From Candidatus Gracilibacteria bacterium GN02-873 (GTDB taxonomy: Bacteria; Patescibacteriota; Gracilibacteria; BD1-5; UBA2023), in contig MORC01000003.1 of NCBI GenBank assembly GCA_003260345.1, forward strand, positions 1-36,897: a DNA stretch of 36,897 nucleotides, given 5' to 3'. The notes beneath the pieces were generated by a model. It saw only the letters and a program-made list of their open reading frames with translations, searched no databases and was not told the DNA's origin. Position 1 is the first letter of the stretch; every line of letters starts with the position of its first letter. Below, piece by piece: positions 36,476 to 36,897 of the stretch. The position numbers and the translations under genes were made by a program.

Positions 36476-36897
36476 AAAGAAGGAAATTCTTGTGTTCCCA
36501 ACAAAAAAACTTGTACTCTTGCTAATGGTACCGGAGAACAAACATGGAACACTACAACGAATACTTGGTGAGCCTGTGAAGTAAAAACATGTAACACCGG
36601 TTACAAGAAAGTAGGAAATGAGTGGAAACCAGATACCCCCGTAACGCCAACTCCGACACCAACTCCAACTCCGACACCAACCCCAACTCCAACTCCAACT
36701 CCAACTCCAACTCCAACTCCAACTCCAACTCCAACTCCAACTCCAACTCCACCAGTTACCCCTCCAACGCCTCCTACACCTCCAACACCTCCAACTCCGA
36801 GATGTCAGGCTCATGAGGTATTATATAACGGAGTGTGTAAAAAGAAAACAGAAACCTGTACTCTTGCCAATGGGAGTGGAGAGAAAACATTTAATAC
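36476..36897 (+). CDS. Cys-rich, Pro-Thr-repeat surface protein, partial
   Basis: At least 140 codons, running off the right end. One near-complete repeat, NKKTCTLANGTGEQTW then GACEVKTCNTGYKKVGNEW, is followed by a (Pro-Thr)n linker and the start of a second repeat, KKKTETCTLANGSGEKTF. The Gly before ACEVKTC is TGA (36570-36572). Such C...TCTLANGTG...W..C....CN.GY..... repeats are typical of very large CPR surface proteins. The 5' end is unresolved: the frame is open back to 36386 (TAA at 36383) without ATG, and TTG at 36407 is the only visible alternative start. Upstream codons overlap the opposite-strand membrane protein. Export signal not seen. A surface adhesin-like role is inferred. Confidence 0.6.
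36646..36751 (+). repeat. CCAACT/CCGACA hexanucleotide repeat
   Basis: About 17 hexamer units, mostly CCAACT with CCGACA and CCAACC variants near the 5' side, encoding a (Pro-Thr)n linker. Because the unit is six bases, slippage changes linker length without breaking the frame. Confidence 0.9.

Noticed and set aside
36646..36751. CRISPR array
   Set aside because: The hexamer repeats have no spacers and encode Pro-Thr. No direct repeats with unique spacers occur anywhere in the window.
36476..36814. Minus-strand Trp-Ser repeat protein upstream of the small membrane protein
   Set aside because: The WS repeat is the complement of the Pro-Thr-coding hexamer repeat on the plus strand.
1..36897. 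UGA = Trp (code 4)
   Set aside because: UGA positions match Gly, not Trp, in UppS, Ung, GNAT and GIY-YIG; Trp is encoded by TGG throughout.
1..36897. tRNA-Gly(UCA) needed for the altered code
   Set aside because: I looked for a fifth tRNA cloverleaf and found only Lys, Leu, Ala and Asp; it must lie elsewhere.

Overview
The window (about 36.9 kb, AT-rich) reads as bacterial DNA in which UGA is a glycine codon (translation table 25). This points to Candidatus Absconditabacteria (SR1) or Gracilibacteria (BD1-5), small host-associated or predatory members of the Candidate Phyla Radiation. About 30 in-frame TGA codons fall inside recognisable genes. Where a family alignment can be recalled, they sit on conserved glycines (UppS, Ung, GNAT, GIY-YIG, methyltransferase, DUF5655). 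No gene I accept ends in TGA; all stop at TAA or TAG. A standard-code reading cuts at least ten genes into fragments and hides some completely. Starts lack clear Shine-Dalgarno sequences, so start choices rest on homology and on upstream stops.

Layout. 76-12417 (-) is one giant secreted protein of 4113 aa (signal peptide, C25-peptidase-like region, Ig-like, FG-GAP-like and DUF11-like segments, Leu/Pro repeats). 12.6-18.9 kb holds tRNA-Lys, a U32 family protein, a divergent CsoR/metallothionein pair, an ABC-F ATPase, a small membrane protein, a methyltransferase, uracil-DNA glycosylase and a GIY-YIG protein. 18.9-23.5 kb holds two tandem lipoproteins (one a MEMO1 homologue), UppS, an RRM protein and a small lipoprotein. 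23.5-32.0 kb is a minus-strand run: gyrA, CAP-domain protein, a structured RNA leader resembling a T-box antiterminator, GNAT acetyltransferase, DUF5655 nuclease-like protein, aspS and gatA. 32.1-36.0 kb is an information-processing block, also minus strand: tRNA-Asp, tRNA-Ala, two small basic proteins, tuf, rpsJ, rpmB, tRNA-Leu, rpsP and two VirB2/TrbC-like pilin proteins. The right end has a small membrane protein (-) and the 5' part of a Cys-rich, Pro-Thr-repeat surface protein (+) running off the window.

How it fits together. Translation and replication genes (tuf, rpsJ, rpsP, rpmB, aspS, gatA) use no UGA and gyrA uses one, in its tail. Accessory and envelope genes use it often. GatA with AspRS suggests indirect Asn-tRNA and/or Gln-tRNA synthesis, although gatB and gatC are not in the window. 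The envelope inventory (giant exoprotein, lipoproteins, CAP protein, pilins, Cys-rich repeat protein, UppS) fits a cell-contact lifestyle. A compact copper-response locus (CsoR, a 12-cysteine metallothionein and two matching operator-like sites) is the clearest self-contained system. No gap between genes exceeds 300 bases; the gaps hold terminators, promoters and a dispersed short TTTTTGCAATA repeat.
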